Shown: piece after piece, positions 63,364 to 64,000 of the stretch
Position numbering within the stretch: the first letter of the stretch is position 1
Layout of the letters: each line of letters starts with the position of its first letter
Assembly (NCBI GenBank): GCA_030432695.1
Contig: JAUILN010000003.1
Coordinates: forward strand, 62,001-126,000
Reading direction: 5' to 3'
Origin: a bacterium
GTDB lineage: Bacteria > Planctomycetota > UBA1135 > UBA2386
Length of the DNA stretch: 64,000 bases
Translations under genes and position numbers: made by a program
The notes under the pieces: generated by a model
Seen by the model: the letters and a program-made list of their open reading frames with translations, nothing else
What the model was told of the DNA's origin: nothing
The model's database searches: none

Positions 63364-63809
63364 CGGGTCCATCCTTGATCCGGCGTCCGGCACCGAAGAT
63401 CGGCAGTCGCGAGGGATGTCGAGGGTCTCGTCGGCCGAACCCCACGGAACGGAGACTCTGCACCTGCCGGGCCGATCGTCCGGTGCGCGACGCCGGGCTC
63501 GAAGGGCCTCCTTCGAGGAGCCGTGCAGGTGGTCATGTTATCCATGATCGGGTGCCGGTCCCGGCCTTGCCTGCCGAGCTGGGATCGAACTCTCGTTGGT
63601 TCCTTCGCGCCTGTGCGTCCGGCCGGCCAAAGGGTGAACGGTTCGACCCGGCCAGGCCGGTCACCCCTCGGCGCCACTCGAGCACCAGGAGGAACTCATC
63701 ATCTGCACATCTCGACCCGGCCGAGATGTTCAGGACATGGGCGCGGACCTGCTCGGTGGGCGGCGTCTCCGTCGCGGACGGTCGGAGCCCGCATGGTAGC
63801 GTCTCGGGG
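63364..63809. other. Divergent intergenic region upstream of the triplet operon
   Basis: This 446-base stretch lies between two divergent secreted-protein genes and must hold both promoters. It has a short perfect hairpin CCGGCC-A-GGCCGG at 63648-63660 and a TAGCGT hexamer (63797-63802) seven bases before the next gene's start. Open frames crossing it look like shadows. No tRNA, riboswitch or other RNA was recognised. Confidence 0.4.
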
Positions 63810-64000
63810 ATGCAGGTCCGGACGATCCTCGCCGTACTCCTGTCGGTCGCGGCGGCAGACGCCCAGCACCAGGAGATCTTCCCGCTGGGACCACTCGGTG
63901 GCCTGGCGAAAGTCGTGGAGGCGGAGGTATTCGCCGAACTCACCGCGGTCGACGAGGGTGGGCCTCTGGCGCGCGCGGGGCTGGTGGTGGGTGACCGGAT
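63810..64000 (+). CDS. Secreted protein with probable PDZ domain (partial, 3' end outside window)
   Basis: Only the first 63 codons are present. A signal peptide (MQVRTILAVLLSVAAADAQ) is followed by about 25 residues and then ELTAVDEGGPLARAGLVVGD, the carboxylate-loop and hydrophobic part of a PDZ domain as found in HtrA and CtpA-type proteases ('V-x-x-G-x-P-A-x-x-A-G-[LI]-x-x-G-D'). A protease or PDZ-only protein could follow. The start has GGGG next to it, without ideal spacing. It is divergent from the triplet operon. Confidence 0.7.
   Translation, partial: MQVRTILAVLLSVAAADAQHQEIFPLGPLGGLAKVVEAEVFAELTAVDEGGPLARAGLVVGDR

Noticed and set aside
63560..63630. tRNA-like T-arm (GTTCGATCC on the minus strand)
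   Set aside because: The flanking bases do not pair as a T-stem and no acceptor, D or anticodon arm can be drawn.

Overview
The window is very GC-rich, gene-dense chromosomal DNA with almost no non-coding sequence. It most resembles the phylum Planctomycetota. The evidence is the combination of secreted proteins with carboxypeptidase-regulatory-like (CarboxypepD_reg) domains, a Cys-type sulfatase and a GH95 alpha-L-fucosidase, BNR/kelch propeller proteins, proteins with two thioredoxin domains, and sigma factors of the ECF type fused through a membrane segment to large putatively extracellular domains. No rRNA, tRNA, CRISPR array, insertion sequence or prophage was found. The assignment rests on gene content only.

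Layout. 1-5969: the end of a probable isocitrate dehydrogenase, then purE-purK (purine synthesis), a cysteine-dioxygenase-type enzyme, a TPR lipoprotein and an orphan NtrY-like histidine kinase. 6057-15768: a 1217-residue membrane-anchored CarboxypepD_reg protein, a secreted beta-helix protein, a free ECF sigma factor divergent from a secretin-N-domain-like protein, a DUF1028 protein with an Ig-like extension, and a TPR protein. 15935-24362: a polysaccharide locus. One GT2 gene faces seven genes on the minus strand joined by 4-base stop/start overlaps: methyltransferase, Wzx/MATE-type flippase, sulfotransferase, methyltransferase, GT4, sulfotransferase, transglutaminase-like protein. Together these suggest export and sulfation of a cell-surface glycan.

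24495-39619: two nearly duplicate beta-helix proteins around a HisN-type phosphatase, a very strong hairpin at 27839-27875, two secreted unknowns (one with a likely pair of compensating frameshifts), the first ECF-membrane-CarboxypepD fusion, a kelch protein, a cysteine-synthase-type enzyme, a large BNR-propeller protein and a secreted unknown. 39684-41468: a hotdog thioesterase, then an Rpn-family nuclease/toxin gene with a well-formed internal start for its C-terminal domain, followed at a TGATG junction by a separate second copy of that C-terminal domain. This resembles the intragenic toxin-antitoxin arrangement of rpn genes with the antitoxin part duplicated. It is the most interesting locus here.

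41493-53961: sulfatase, a small 8-Cys secreted protein, a double thioredoxin, the second ECF fusion, a degenerate SGNH/TPR protein, GH95 fucosidase and a second double thioredoxin. 54031-57444: an rtcB-rtcA RNA repair operon with a HEAT-like gene downstream and an AT-rich imperfect palindrome upstream. 57624-63363: three tandem paralogous secreted CarboxypepD_reg proteins in one operon. 63810-64000: the start of a secreted PDZ-type protein cut by the window end.

Large open frames opposite or out of phase with these genes are GC-rich shadows and are not listed. Start codons were chosen from Shine-Dalgarno spacing, paralog alignment or overlap with the previous stop codon. Many genes have no visible Shine-Dalgarno, so several starts are provisional.
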